A stretch of 64,000 nucleotides of DNA from Mesotaenium endlicherianum (Eukaryota; Streptophyta; Zygnematophyceae; Zygnematales; Mesotaeniaceae): the NCBI GenBank assembly GCA_009602735.1, contig WELA01013572.1, positions 166,547 through 230,546 on the forward strand, written 5' to 3'. The notes beneath the pieces are model-generated. The model was not told the DNA's origin, did no database searches, and was given only the letters and a program-made list of their open reading frames with translations. The first letter of the stretch is position 1, and each line of letters starts with the position of its first letter. The position numbers and the translations under genes are program-made. Below are positions 1-10,132 of this stretch, piece after piece.

Positions 1-1
1 C

Positions 2-271
2 GACAAGGGACCTGAAAGAGAGTCCTTTTTAGTTGAGAATTGCCTCAGGACAAGTCTCAAAGTCTTGTGGGATTACCCGCAAGCCTGTGAAAATCAAGTA
101 AATCCAGGGAAACCTGAAGAGGCGTCACTATTCATGGAGTGCACATTTACGAAAGCTGAGAACTATGATGTTCTTTTGGGAACAGAAGCACTGATTACCT
201 TAGGTAAGATCATTGATCTACGGAAATCGAGAGCGACTTACCAGCCAACAGATAGACAGCCGGCAGGATAA
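2..271 (+). pseudogene. Retroelement A: C-terminal part of aspartic protease
   Basis: The frame is open from the left edge to TAA at 269-271. It contains the segment YDVLLGTEALITLG (about 165-210), which matches the end of Ty3/gypsy aspartic proteases, where YD(V/L)(I/L)LGxxxL follows the second half of the flap fold. The catalytic D-S/T-G lies left of the window. The DNMT begins three codons downstream in the same frame, so protease and methyltransferase were probably one polyprotein. The TAA is then either a late mutation or a read-through stop. The identification rests on one motif and the context. Confidence 0.6.
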
Positions 272-283
272 ATTCCTGTGAAA

Positions 284-1198
284 ATGGTTTGCATAGGAGA
301 AGCAAACTACGGACTGCTAGACTGCTACGTTAATGACAGGTACCCAGAAGCCAGTGACAACCTCATGAAGCAAGAAGAGGAAGGCTATACAAGCATCAAC
401 ATGCCAACACCCTTGGTATGGCAATCTCGCGTCATGAAGCAGCTGGAAACAATGAGTAATAGGGAGCACGGCCCGCAAGAGCTGCTGCCAGTACCCTACC
501 CAATTACCTCCTCTGCAAATCTGATGCCTGGAGTGGAGCCGCTGCCGCAAGGCATTGTCAGGATGAAAGATCCTTTCCGCAAAAGGGAAATGGTGGTGTT
601 GGAATTATTCGCCGGACTTGGCTCTGGGACCATAGCATTGATCCAGCGAGGAATACAGGTGGCCAAAGTCCTGTATGTAGACAACGATGACCTCGGTTTT
701 CAAGCATTCCAAGAGGTCATGAATCAGATGCGGCAAATGCATCATTTTAAAGGGTTGGTGCCCGCATATAGCAATGTCGAGCGCATCGCCGGAGGCAACA
801 TTATGAACGTGAAGCCCGAAAACCTGTATGGCTACAGGATTGATTGGATCTTTGCTGGATTCCCTTGTCAACCATTTTCTCAAGCTGGAAACAGGAGGGG
901 ATTCAGTAATCCACGAGCACAACACTGGGGATGGATGGTGAAAATCATCAGCATGCTGCGGGAACGTCAGCACTATTACCCACCTGTGTTTGTGATTGAG
1001 AACGTTCATCCAGGAATGGATTACAAGCAGATGAAGCCGGGAGAACCATGGCTGATTTTCGACTCCACTTTGGGCCATCATGTGCTAATCAACGACGCCA
1101 AGCACGGAGGATTGTCTCATAGGGCCAGAATATTTTGGACCAACGGCATGTCTATTGAGGTTCTGAGAGAAATGGAGGACATTACACGGCGATCATGA
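284..1198 (+). pseudogene. Retroelement-borne DNA cytosine-5 methyltransferase, N-terminal two thirds
   Basis: It would transfer methyl from S-adenosylmethionine to cytosine C5. Motifs in order are: motif I ELFAGLGSG (about 600-626, SAM loop); acidic motif II VDND (about 679-690); motif IV GFPCQPFSQAG (about 859-891) with the catalytic Cys in PCQ; motif VI VIENV (about 991-1005); and motif VIII SHRARIFWTN (about 1114-1143). About 100 residues without a recognised domain precede motif I. The first ATG is at 284; a GTG at 278 is in the same frame. The frame ends at TGA 1196-1198, which is the first three bases of an inserted LTR. The missing end is at 1948-2270. It sits directly after a retroviral protease end, so it belongs to a retrotransposon and is not a host maintenance methylase. 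I cannot assign a subfamily without a tree. Confidence 0.88.
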
Positions 1199-1942
1199 AA
1201 TGAATCGACTTACCAAATAAGCGATTAACAATTAATAAAGATCTTTATATCAGCAAGTAATCTTGATGGCAATTTCCGTTAACTGGATAAACGGCAAAGG
1301 ACAATACACTAGCAGTGAATAATACTCGTAAGTCAAATGCGAGTAAACTAGCATCAATAATGCAAATCAGTAAACTCATACATAAGCAAGGTTAGAAGAC
1401 AGTGCGTATCAATGGCTTCTCGCCTTGGATTCAGATCTCTCTCAGTAAGCTGTACAAGAGAGTTGGCCTCGTTTCCGAATGCCGAACTCGAGAGCAATGC
1501 CTAGCATATGTACATGGAATGAGTTTACTGTTCAACGGTCAGTGCGATGGCACCGCCTACCCGGGAGTTAACCACGTTGGTAGGACCTCGGTTAACCAAA
1601 TCCACCGCCATCTCCCATCATCCCGAATAGCCATCCATCATGGGGATGTCATCTGGCCATTCATCTAGCAGGTGGTACTTAGATGCATATCAAGGCAGTT
1701 CGCTGCTACCGAGCACGGAAGTCAGCTGGCTGTCAAAGAATGTGTCAGCAAGCTGACTTAAGTTGACTTCAGCCTGCTGCTTTTGGCCGAGTCATTAAAC
1801 TGATAATTATGTAAAAGTCCAGCAGACTGATTATTAACTAAAGTTCAGCAGACTGACTACTAACTAAAGTTCAGCAGGCTGAACTAAATTAACTATTATA
1901 TTTAAATGAATATTATATCTACTAATATACTGATTCATTACA
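1196..1942 (-). mobile_element. Solo LTR, family B, inserted in the DNMT
   Basis: 747 bp with TG...CA ends: TGAAATGAATC on the left and GATTCATTACA on the right as read on the + strand. It is the reverse complement of the LTRs at 2271-2991 and 11647-12367 along almost its whole length. The 5-bp direct repeat GATCA flanks it at 1191-1195 and 1943-1947, a clean target-site duplication. No internal retroelement sequence is attached, so it is a solo LTR left after LTR-LTR recombination. Confidence 0.9.
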
Positions 1943-1947
1943 GATCA

Positions 1948-2270
1948 CCAACAGCGTTGACAGTGGAAAAGGCACTGGCGGTGCATACCAGACCAGTGAC
2001 GTGGAGGAATTCCTATCCACAGTGTGTCATCTACAAACCAGGTCAGCCAAGAGTGGTACTGCCTACCTTTACAGCATATCCAGGATCCCGAGCCTTCAAA
2101 GGAGGTGGACCAGAAATGGTCAAAGACATATATAAAAGAGACGCCGTGTGGAGAGAGCCCACCGCGGTGGAAAAGGGCAAATGCCTGAGAATACCCGACA
2201 ACATAGCTCGGCATATAGCTGGTGCTGTAGGATCCGATGAGGCTGCAAAGATTTTCGGCAACAGGATCGG
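1948..2270 (+). pseudogene. Retroelement-borne DNA methyltransferase, C-terminal part
   Basis: This continues the methyltransferase after the inserted LTR. If 1196-1947 (LTR plus one copy of GATCA) is removed, codon TCA at 1193-1195 runs straight into CCA at 1948 with no stop. The segment holds a target-recognition-like stretch (LPTFTAYPGSRAFKGGG), motif IX (WREPTAVEKGKCL, the usual R-x-L/P-T-x-x-E pattern) and motif X (FGNRIG, the GN pair). It is cut at 2270 by the start of another LTR. Only the last residues after motif X are lost, so the intact enzyme was about 410 residues plus its N-terminal polyprotein. Confidence 0.82.
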
Positions 2271-2991
2271 TGTAATGAATCAGTATATTGGTTGATATAA
2301 TATTCATTTAATTATAACAATTAAATAAGTTCAGCCTGCTGAACTCTAGTTAATAATCAGTCTGCTGGACTTTATATTTAATATCAGTTTAATGACTCAG
2401 CCGGAAGCAGCACGCTGAAGTCAGCTTAAGTCAGCTTGCTGACACATTCTTTGACAGCTTGCTAACTTCCGTACTCGGTAGCAGCGAACTGCCTCGATAT
2501 GCATCTAAGTGTGGTATGCTAGATGGATGGCCAGATGACATCCCTATGATGGATGGCGATTCGGGATGATGGGAGATGGCGGTGGATCTGGTTAACCGAG
2601 GTCCTACCAACGTGGTTAACTCCCGGGTGGGCGGTGCCATCACACTGGCCGTTGAACAGTAAACTCATTCCATGTACATATGCTACGCATTGCTTTCGAG
2701 TTCGGCATTCGGAAAGGAGGCCAACTCTCTTGTACAGCTTACGGAGAGAGATCTGAATCCAAGGCGAGAAGCCATTGATACACACCGTCTTCTAACCTTG
2801 CTTATGTATGAGCTTACTGAGTGCATAAATGATGCTGGTTTACTCGCATTTGATTTACGAGTGTTGTTCACTGCTAGTGTGTTGTCCTTTTGCCGTTTAA
2901 TCAGTTAACGAAAAATCGATAAAGATTACTTGCTGATAAAAAGATCTTTTATTAAATGTTAATTGCCTATTTGGTAAGTCGATTCATTTCA
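2271..2991 (+). repeat. 5' LTR of element B
   Basis: 721 bp, beginning TGTAATGAATCAG and ending GATTCATTTCA, so TGAATC/GATTCA forms a short terminal inverted repeat. It is the same length as, and nearly the same sequence as, 11647-12367, and is inverted relative to 1196-1942. The sequence immediately 3' is a tRNA primer binding site, which identifies it as the 5' LTR. With 1196-1942 it makes a palindrome with arms of about 0.7 kb around 328 bp of DNMT sequence. Confidence 0.9.
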
Positions 2992-2992
2992 G

Positions 2993-3004
2993 TGGTATCG
3001 GAGC
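2993..3004 (+). other. tRNA primer binding site
   Basis: TGGTATCGGAGC lies one base after the LTR end. It differs by one base from TGGTATCAGAGC, the complement of the initiator-Met tRNA 3' end used to prime reverse transcription in many Ty3/gypsy and Ty1/copia elements. The gag ATG follows at 3026. Confidence 0.85.
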
Positions 3005-3025
3005 AGTTATCACAGTCTTCTGTGT

Positions 3026-4503
3026 ATGGTAAGGACAAGGTCTCAAACTAGCAACTCCCGAGACATGGAGAACCAGGATAACGAGAATGTCGAAAACCAG
3101 GCGGAAAGCCATGTAGCGGGAACCCGTACCTATTCTGAAGCAGTGGCAGATACTGCAGCTAGAGAGGCTGCAGGTGAGGCAGTTGCTATTGCCGCAGTTG
3201 CAGCACAGCAAGCTGAGGAGGAGAGAGCCAGATTAGAAGCTAAACAATTAGCAAAGGCCGCTGAAGATACAAAAAGGAGGGAAGGACAGCCAATTGACGA
3301 GCGCACTGTTGAAGAACTTATGGCAGCAAGGGCCAATGTTCTGAACCCACCTCCTGCTGTACAACTCAATGTACCCCTAGGTCAAATACGTGACCGGCTG
3401 AATGCGGCAGGAATTGCTGCTGCAGGAGCGAGAGGGAGTTTCGAGGACACTACTCAGCGAGTAAATGCCAATGCTGCTGCTGCATTTGCTAGACTACCAC
3501 CCCAGAGTGTAGACTTGGGAGCATTGTTCGTTCAAATGCAGTCGCAAATGGCGACCATGTATCAGTCCCAACAGGAGGATAAAAGAATGATAATCTCTCT
3601 ACTGCGGGACAGAGACCAACTGGGGTCTCAAACCACTAGTGGTGGTGGCCGAGGGCCTAGTAAGCCCAAGTCAAAACCTCCCCAGGACTATGATTCTGAG
3701 GGAAACAGAAATACTACCTGATCAAGTTTCTCGCGGATGTTGAGCAGTGGCTGGAGAACTACCCAGAACTGCAAGATTACGAGAAGGTCAGGCACACCGG
3801 TGCGCTACTGAAAGGCAGTGCCGCAGACTGGTGGCTTTACTGGAAAGGACAGCGTAAGGCTCGACAACTCGGTGACCCTACGTGGGTAGAGTTTGTCGAG
3901 AAGTTGCATGAGAAGTTTGATGTCATCAACCAGCAGGAGAAAGCTATCTATGCGATGATCTCCCTGACACTGAAGCAGACCACTTCAGTTGCTGAGTTTG
4001 CTCAAAAGTTCCAAGAGAACATGATGAAGCAGCCTGATTTGCCAGAACGGTATAGGATAGCATACTTCAGGTATGGCTTGAAATCCGAGGTCTCTGGTCA
4101 TTTTGCTGAGAAAAAGTATGAGAAACTGGCTGACTTGATCCAGGATGCTGACGCCTGGGATCAGCAGCAGTTCAATCACAAGCGCCAGAGTAACGCTTTG
4201 GTGTCTAAGATTGTCAAAAAGCCCCACGGTTCCTACAATGCAGTTGAAGAAGACCAGGCTGAGGATAATCAGGGTGATGAATATGAGTATGAGTACAATG
4301 CTATGCAGTCTAGAGGTAGAGGTGGTTCCTCTCGAGGTGGCTATGGAAGGGGTGGTGGTAGGACTAAGCCGAGACCAGCCTCAGCAAAATCTACTTGCTA
4401 CCATTGTCAGCAGTTGGGCCACTACAGAGAACAGTGTCCGGTCAAGCACCTTCCCAAAATCGTGAGAAAAGACCAGCCTTTAAAAGACAGCAACAGTCAG
4501 TAA
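3026..4503 (+). pseudogene. gag: Chromovirus C gag polyprotein (one frameshift)
   Basis: This is the structural capsid/nucleocapsid protein. The first part (3026-3721) starts MVRTRSQ, carries an Ala/Glu-rich probable coiled coil (about residues 45-95) and ends in a stop after a shift near 3700-3712. The same protein continues in the next frame from about 3712 to TAA 4501-4503. That part has the retrotransposon gag core (FLADVEQWLENY..., GSAADWW, WVEFVEKLHEKF at about 3720-3930), a Gly/Arg-rich stretch (about 4311-4370) and one CCHC zinc knuckle ([14 protein letters not shown], about 4396-4437). Gag overlaps pol by 109 bases and ends just after a -1 slippery site. The frameshift at about 3710 has no recognisable slippery heptamer and looks like decay. 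Confidence 0.85.
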
Positions 4504-6986
4504 TCCAGTCTACTGACTGTGAGGATGCTAGAGATAGTGAGTCGTCACTAGCTGCCCTCGTAGCAGGTATTATGGGTCCTGCTGAACTGGATTCACTATG
4601 CATGCCTGACAAACAGATAAAGGAGACCATCAGCAATATAGACGTCCAGAGAGTGCACACTCTGGATGCTCTTGTTCCACCTGATGTCCAACATTTCTTT
4701 GCTACGTCAGGAGAACAATGCGAAAGTCAGGAAAAGACAGTCCCCCCTATCCTACTGCATTGCATGATTGCAGGTAGGAAGGTGAGGGCATTTGTTGACG
4801 GAGGGGCGTCACATACTTTTATCCACAAGGACTTAGTTAAGCGGCTAAGGCTGCCTACTGTCACCCAAGGGAATAGAAAAATATTCCTTGGAGATGCCTC
4901 AAGTATCCCGGGAGGAGTTATAACCAAGCCTATTGAGGTCCAGTTAGGTTCTGGCATTGCAGTTCTAACTGAAACGCTTACATTTGAGGTACTCAACACT
5001 GGCTTTTATGATCTCGTGCTAGGCAGGTCCTGGCTTAATAGACATCAAGCTGAAGTGTGTTGGAGCAGAGGTACAGTTAAAGTGAGAGGAGCCAGTGATG
5101 GGCAGACTGACTTGGCACCCACCAGTGCTCTTCCTCTTGTCCTGTGTGGATGGCAAATGAAGGAAAAGAAGAGGCTTCCAGAAGGATGCAAGTTGCTGAA
5201 TGCAATGGAGTTCGTCAAAAGCTGGAACCAGAAGGAAGACAGAATGTTCTGTCTGCTGCTAAGAGAGGTACCTCCTCAACCTGAAGAAGTGATGGAGAAA
5301 AAGGTAAGCCCTCCGGAGCACCCAACTGCTGCGAAAATTGTTGCTCAGTACATGGATGTATTTAATATACCTCCAGGACTACCTCCTAAGGGGGAAGTAG
5401 ATCATAGGATTGATTTATTACCTGGGAGTCAGCCACCCTGGCAGCGCACGTATGGCTTGTCTTATGTGGAGAGTGAGGAGTTGAAAATACAGATTGCAGA
5501 GCTTGAGAAAAATGGTTATATTTCTCCCAGTAAATCACCTTACGGTGCACCCATCCTATTTGTTAAGAAAAAGAATGGCAATATGCGGATGTGTGTGGAT
5601 TACAGAGCCCTGAACATAATTACAGTAAAGAACAAGTATGCTTTACCCAGAATCGAGGACTTGCTTGATACTCTGTCTGGTGCTAAGGTGTTCAGTAAGA
5701 TAGATCTCAAGAGTGGTTATCATCAAATCAGAATTGCTATGGGGGATGAACACAAGACTGCCTTCCACACACGTTATGGACACTATGAGTTCAACGTGAT
5801 GCCCTTTGGACTGACAAATGCTCCTGCGACCTTCATGGGTGCTATGAATGACATTTTCAGGCCTTATTTGGATAAATTTGTGCAAGTTTTCCGGGATGAT
5901 ATTTTAATTTTCTCTAAAGATGAGACTCAGCACGCTGAACACTTAAAGACAGTCTTGGACATTTTGAGAAGAAATCAGTTATATGCTAAAATGAGAAAGT
6001 GTGATTTCTTTAAGGAAAGTATTAAATTCTTAGGCCACGTTGTCAGTAAAGAGGGCATCAGTGTGGACCCTAAGAAAGTCCAGACCATAAGGGACTGGCC
6101 AGTACCACAGTATGTCTCTGAAGTTAGATCCTTCCTCGGGTTGGCTAACTACTATAGGAGATTTATTGAGAATTATTCTATAAAGGCCAGTAAATTGACT
6201 GACCTTACTAAGAAAGACATAGGGTATGTGTGGGGGGAAGGGCAGCAGGCTGCCTTCCGGACCCTTAAAGATGCCCTTTGTTCTACCCCAGTGCTAGCCG
6301 TGTATGACCCCAGCAAACCCGTGCAGGTGGTCACTGATGCCTCCGACTTTGCCATGGGTGCTATTTTGTTGCAGCCTGCTGACAAAACCACAAAGGATGG
6401 TAAGGTACGGCAGGAGTGGCACCCTGTGTTGTACGAATCTATGAAATTTCATCCAGCGGAGATTAATTACTCAGTGCATGATAAAGAGCTGCTAGCTATC
6501 ATTCATGTGCTCAAACAGTGGAGAGCATACTTACATGGTAAGGCCTTTAAGGTGATTACAGATCATCTAGCTCTGACTCACTTTCAGAAGAAGTCCAAGC
6601 TGTCGAGGAGGGAGAACCGCTGGAGCCAGATGCTGGAGCAGTTCCAAGTCCAGATCGACTACAAACCAGGGAAGTTGAATCCTGCTGATGCACTCTCTAG
6701 AAGACATGACTTGCAAGAGAGGAACTTTAGTCAGCATGCTGAAGATAAAGTCCTGTGTGCACTCGCACTAAAGGTGAAAAAGTCCTTCCTTGAACAACTT
6801 AGGAAAGCCTACCTTTCGGACCCGACATTTGAGCCCAGCCCCACTACTGGTGTGTGTCGTGCTACTGCACTCGGGTATAAGCTCAAGGGAGGGGTCTGGG
6901 TGACTGAAACCACTTCAGGCAGGCTGAAGCTGGTCATTCCTAAAAACGTGGAAATTTTGGTCCCTTTTATTGAGTCAAGCACATGA
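4395..6986 (+). CDS. pol: Chromovirus C pol: protease, reverse transcriptase, RNase H
   Basis: An open frame of 863 codons, entered by -1 frameshifting at 4479-4485. Aspartic protease: [11 protein letters not shown] at about residues 132-142, where the usual D-S/T-G-A is D-G-G-A, and the C-terminal [10 protein letters not shown] at about 213. Reverse transcriptase from about residue 350: [31 protein letters not shown], and the catalytic box as FRDDIL (about 5886-5903), where Y/F-x-DD normally has a hydrophobic x. RNase [11 protein letters not shown] at about 645, HDKELLA and TDHLALTHF, giving the D-E-D set. The frame ends at TGA 6984-6986 just before the integrase zinc domain, with sequence lost or shifted. 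The long uninterrupted frame suggests a fairly young insertion. Confidence 0.92.
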   Translation: MLPLSAVGPLQRTVSGQAPSQNREKRPAFKRQQQSVIQSTDCEDARDSESSLAALVAGIMGPAELDSLCMPDKQIKETISNIDVQRVHTLDALVPPDVQHFFATSGEQCESQEKTVPPILLHCMIAGRKVRAFVDGGASHTFIHKDLVKRLRLPTVTQGNRKIFLGDASSIPGGVITKPIEVQLGSGIAVLTETLTFEVLNTGFYDLVLGRSWLNRHQAEVCWSRGTVKVRGASDGQTDLAPTSALPLVLCGWQMKEKKRLPEGCKLLNAMEFVKSWNQKEDRMFCLLLREVPPQPEEVMEKKVSPPEHPTAAKIVAQYMDVFNIPPGLPPKGEVDHRIDLLPGSQPPWQRTYGLSYVESEELKIQIAELEKNGYISPSKSPYGAPILFVKKKNGNMRMCVDYRALNIITVKNKYALPRIEDLLDTLSGAKVFSKIDLKSGYHQIRIAMGDEHKTAFHTRYGHYEFNVMPFGLTNAPATFMGAMNDIFRPYLDKFVQVFRDDILIFSKDETQHAEHLKTVLDILRRNQLYAKMRKCDFFKESIKFLGHVVSKEGISVDPKKVQTIRDWPVPQYVSEVRSFLGLANYYRRFIENYSIKASKLTDLTKKDIGYVWGEGQQAAFRTLKDALCSTPVLAVYDPSKPVQVVTDASDFAMGAILLQPADKTTKDGKVRQEWHPVLYESMKFHPAEINYSVHDKELLAIIHVLKQWRAYLHGKAFKVITDHLALTHFQKKSKLSRRENRWSQMLEQFQVQIDYKPGKLNPADALSRRHDLQERNFSQHAEDKVLCALALKVKKSFLEQLRKAYLSDPTFEPSPTTGVCRATALGYKLKGGVWVTETTSGRLKLVIPKNVEILVPFIESST
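4479..4520 (+). promoter_or_regulatory. -1 programmed ribosomal frameshift signal between gag and pol
   Basis: A canonical X XXY YYZ heptamer, T TTA AAA, lies at 4479-4485 in the gag reading frame. Seven bases later a perfect 10-bp stem (4493-4502 with 4511-4520) closes an 8-base loop; the gag stop TAA (4501-4503) starts inside its 5' arm. Slipping back one base moves ribosomes from gag to the pol frame, which is open across this point. Slippery site, spacer and stem fit the known retroviral arrangement. I did not test for a pseudoknot. Confidence 0.85.
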
Positions 6987-7753
6987 CAGTTTACTGGGTG
7001 GGCATTTGGGGCAGGCCAAAACTGTTGGAGGTCTTGAAATATGTACAGTCCTGTGATCAGTGTCAAAGAAATAAGTCTAGGCACACACCACCGGGAGGTC
7101 TCTTGCAACCGCTGCCCATCTCAGCGGGACGCTAAGAAACTATATCCATGGACTGGGTGGTCACACTGCCACGAACGGCTAATGGGCATGATTCGATACT
7201 GGTAGTCGTGGATAAAGTGACAAAAATGGTCATTTTCATCCCCACAACTGTCCAAGCAACTGCACTCGAAACAGCGAGACAGTTCTACAACTATGTAGTA
7301 TGCCAACATGGGCTACCCTCTAATATCATCTCAGACCAAGACTCAAAATTTACCTCTAAGTTCTGGAGAGCTTTAATGGGGTTAATGGGAGTCAAACAGC
7401 TGCTCAGCACAGCAAATTACCCTCAGACTGATGGGCAGACTGAAAGAACTAACCGAGTTCTGCAGGAGGTGCTGAGAGCCTATATTAACCAAAAACAAGA
7501 TAATTGGGATGACCTGTTGCCTCAGATTCAGTTTGCGGTCAACAGTGCGGTGCACGCGTCAACGGGCAAGACTCCTTTTGAACTCAGCCTGGGTAGAGTC
7601 CCTAAGTCTCCTTTAGATGTGCTAGGGGAATCTTTAACTCACCCTGAAGGGATTGACAACCCGGTCTCCCTCCAGTTAACTCAAGAGTTTGCTGACACCC
7701 TGTCAGAAGTCCAACAAAACCTGCACAAAGCCCAAGAAAACCAACAAAAATAG
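6987..7753 (+). pseudogene. Chromovirus C integrase, zinc-binding and catalytic domains
   Basis: After the pol stop the zinc domain can be read in pieces: GGHLGQAKT (about 7000-7020) and, after a frameshift, YVQSCDQCQRNKSR (about 7040-7081), giving His and Cys-x2-Cys. A TAA at 7132-7134 interrupts it. The catalytic core is open from 7148: MDWVVTLP with the first Asp, SDQDSKFTSKFW with the second, and YPQTDGQTERTNR with the Glu, so the DDE triad is intact. TAG at 7751-7753 ends this frame. The enzyme inserts the cDNA copy. At least two frameshifts and one stop make the present copy non-functional. Confidence 0.88.
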
Positions 7754-8244
7754 GCTAATCAACACCGTCGGGAGCTAACATTTTCCAACGGCGATTTAGT
7801 CAAACTGCATTCTCAGCACCTGTACCTCCCTGGCGTGGTCAAGAAAAAGCTTGGCCCTGTCTGGGTCGGCCCGTATTTGGTAGTTTGCGTGTCGGTCAGA
7901 ATGCTTTCAAACTGAACATTTCAGCGGACTACAAGGGTCACCCGGTCTTTAATATCTCTTTCTTGGAACCATACATCAAAGGTGACACACTGTTCACAGG
8001 TCGGTTACCTGTCCAACCGGGACCGGTCCCCGCTGTCCAGGACGGTGACCCTGAGGAATATGAGGTCGATGAGATTTTAGACGCTCGCTCGGTCCGTCGA
8101 TCGTCTAAATATGTCATGAAGTACCTCATACGATGGAAGGGTTACGATGCCTCTGGGGACACTTGGGAGTTTAAAGACCAGCTGACCAATGCCAAAGGGG
8201 CGTTGAAACGGTTCCACCTTCGGGCGGCTGGGGCACCGCCCTAA
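7754..8244 (+). pseudogene. Integrase C-terminal domain with chromodomain
   Basis: The same frame continues after TAG 7751-7753 with NGDLVKLHSQHLYLPG and KKLGPVWVGPYLVV, the SH3-like GPF/GPY module. It shifts near 7880 into the frame open from 7885 to TAA 8242-8244. Residues about 53-107 of that ORF are a chromodomain (EYEVDEILDARSV, then YLIRWKGYDASGDTWEF), with the aromatic cage positions Y, W and W visible. Chromodomains at this place define chromoviruses and direct integration to methylated-histone chromatin. Confidence 0.9.
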
Positions 8245-8294
8245 CTGTCCCTTCAGTGACATGGGAAGGTGATAGGAGGTCCTGTCTCCATATA

Positions 8295-8536
8295 AGTTGG
8301 AGGGGGATGTGACAGTCAGTGACAGTTGTGACAGGCAACCCACCTTTAAAATTAAGTTGGAGGGAGTGGTATTCTGTTTTGGGATCAGCCGGAAAATCTC
8401 TGATAACCATATTACACACTCAACCTGCGCTCACACTCACTTTCTCTCTACCTCAATTTTCCCTTATATTCACTCACACCAGGTATTTCACACTAGGAAC
8501 TCTCCCGATCGCGTTCCTCTTCATCAAGGGCATTCA
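8295..8536 (+). repeat. Polypurine tract and 3' LTR of chromovirus C
   Basis: A purine-rich tract at 8295-8307 (AGTTGGAGGGGGA) is followed by TGTGACAG at 8308, the expected arrangement at a 3' LTR. The likely end is CATTCA at 8536, giving about 229 bp, but no second copy exists in the window to fix it. It is unlike the family B LTR that sits at the 5' side of the C body, so the two ends of C do not match. Confidence 0.65.
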
Positions 8537-8591
8537 GTAACGGCAAAATATCATGACTTCACTAACTGCATTGTGTTTATGATGGAGCAGG

Positions 8592-9976
8592 ATGACTCAA
8601 AAGTCGGAACTCAAGAGGAAGAGAAGGGCGGAAGAGCCACATGCAGAATACTTGCAATTATGTGGAAACATCGAATCATCCTCCATCTCCGCTCGGGAAT
8701 CACAACGACTCCAACAACAGCGGGAGGCACAGAAGAAGAAGGAGGAGGAGGAACAGGCCAGATTGAGGCAGGAAGAACTGGACAGAAAAGCTGCAGAGGA
8801 GGTTAAGAAAGCAGAGGAGGAGAGGCAAGCTAAGGAGAAGCGGAAGCAGCAGGTTGAAGAAGAGCAGAGGAGAATCAGCAGCTACCGCTACACAAAACTG
8901 GGCAAGGGCTTTGATCTACTGGAGGAGGCCTTCAAGTATGCTCAGAGAAGTCGCAGTGAGTCACAGAAGGACAACCTCCAGAGGGAAGGGGAGGCATCCG
9001 AAAACTTTGACAGGTATATAGAGGTCAGCACGGGGCTCCTCCTCTACCACGATTACGCCGCTATAATAGGGTATACGGTCAGAGAGGCCAAGGCAATGGC
9101 CCAGGTGAACGAAGCAGGGGCTGTTTCGATTCCTGGTATCTGGGGGGAAGATAGGGTCATCAGGATGATCCCCATGGACGCAGACAGCTTTAAGGACTCT
9201 ACATTCCATAACAGGTTCAAGGCCATGTAGAATGAGGTGGAGAGAAGGAGCTGGGAATTCTTGGCCAAGGAAACCAGTCAGCTAGACTTTGCAGGGCACT
9301 GGTACCCTTGTACTCTTAAAAGGACAGACCCTGCCTTTTTCCAAAAGCCCACCGATTGGCGGTGGATGACCATCAACATGAGGGACCAGCAGAATGACAG
9401 GGCGACGGATGAGGATTTCCTGACAGACCTAAAGGAGAACATAGTATTGCCCCCTCACATTGCGGCTTGGGACCCAAGACTGGATGGAGTCAGAGACTGC
9501 ATGAGCCAAGAAATGCAGGGGGACAGAAGCAGGGCCCGAGAGTCATTCTCAAAAGGGAAGCACGCTTATGCCAAATGGGCAAGCAAGCAAGGGGAAAAGG
9601 ACCTGTATGCGGTCCTATGCGGTCCGGACTCAACAGCCCCCACCAGCACCCAAAAAGGGAAGGTCAGTGGGATTCTTTTTCTCGGGAAGAACTGGAGCAG
9701 CTGACAGAAGAGACCCCAGAAGTCTCAGAGGAACCCGAGGACGGAGAGGAGGAGGAGTCAGAGGAAGACGAGGAGGAAGGCGAGGAGGAGGACACTAGCC
9801 CCGCCGTGATCCTGACACCTGCCACATCCCCTGTAAGGGAGAAGACGGGGTTGGCCCTGCAGCAACTCGCTGAAGAGGAGGATATCACTTGGCTGGGAAC
9901 TGCCAAAGGACAGACCCCATCTCCAGGCAAGGAGACCCAGTCAGACAGGGCAGACAGGAGGCTACTAGAGAAATAG
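8592..9976 (+). pseudogene. Gag-like protein of element B
   Basis: The ORF opens at ATG 8592 with a Lys/Glu/Gln-rich coiled coil (about residues 35-95). A non-repetitive globular part follows (YRYTKLGKGFDLLEEAF onward, about 8880-9600). One TAG at 9228-9230 interrupts an otherwise continuous frame to 9704. A frameshift near 9650-9670 leads to an acidic Glu-rich tail (about 9690-9800) and on to TAG 9974-9976. I see no zinc knuckle and no known capsid signature, so gag is inferred from its position between LTR and polypurine tract and from its layout. It could also be an extra element-specific ORF. Confidence 0.5.
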
Positions 9977-10132
9977 CCAGAGGCCTGCCAGCATCTCCCT
10001 CGCAGAGAGGGCATGTACCCTTAGCTCATGTCATGCGACATCCTTCTGGGATGCCGGTATATGTACCAGTCAGTTTGAGGGATGCAGGAGAAGGCTGCTT
10101 CCATTCAGTTTCAGACCGTGCAGGAGGAAACA

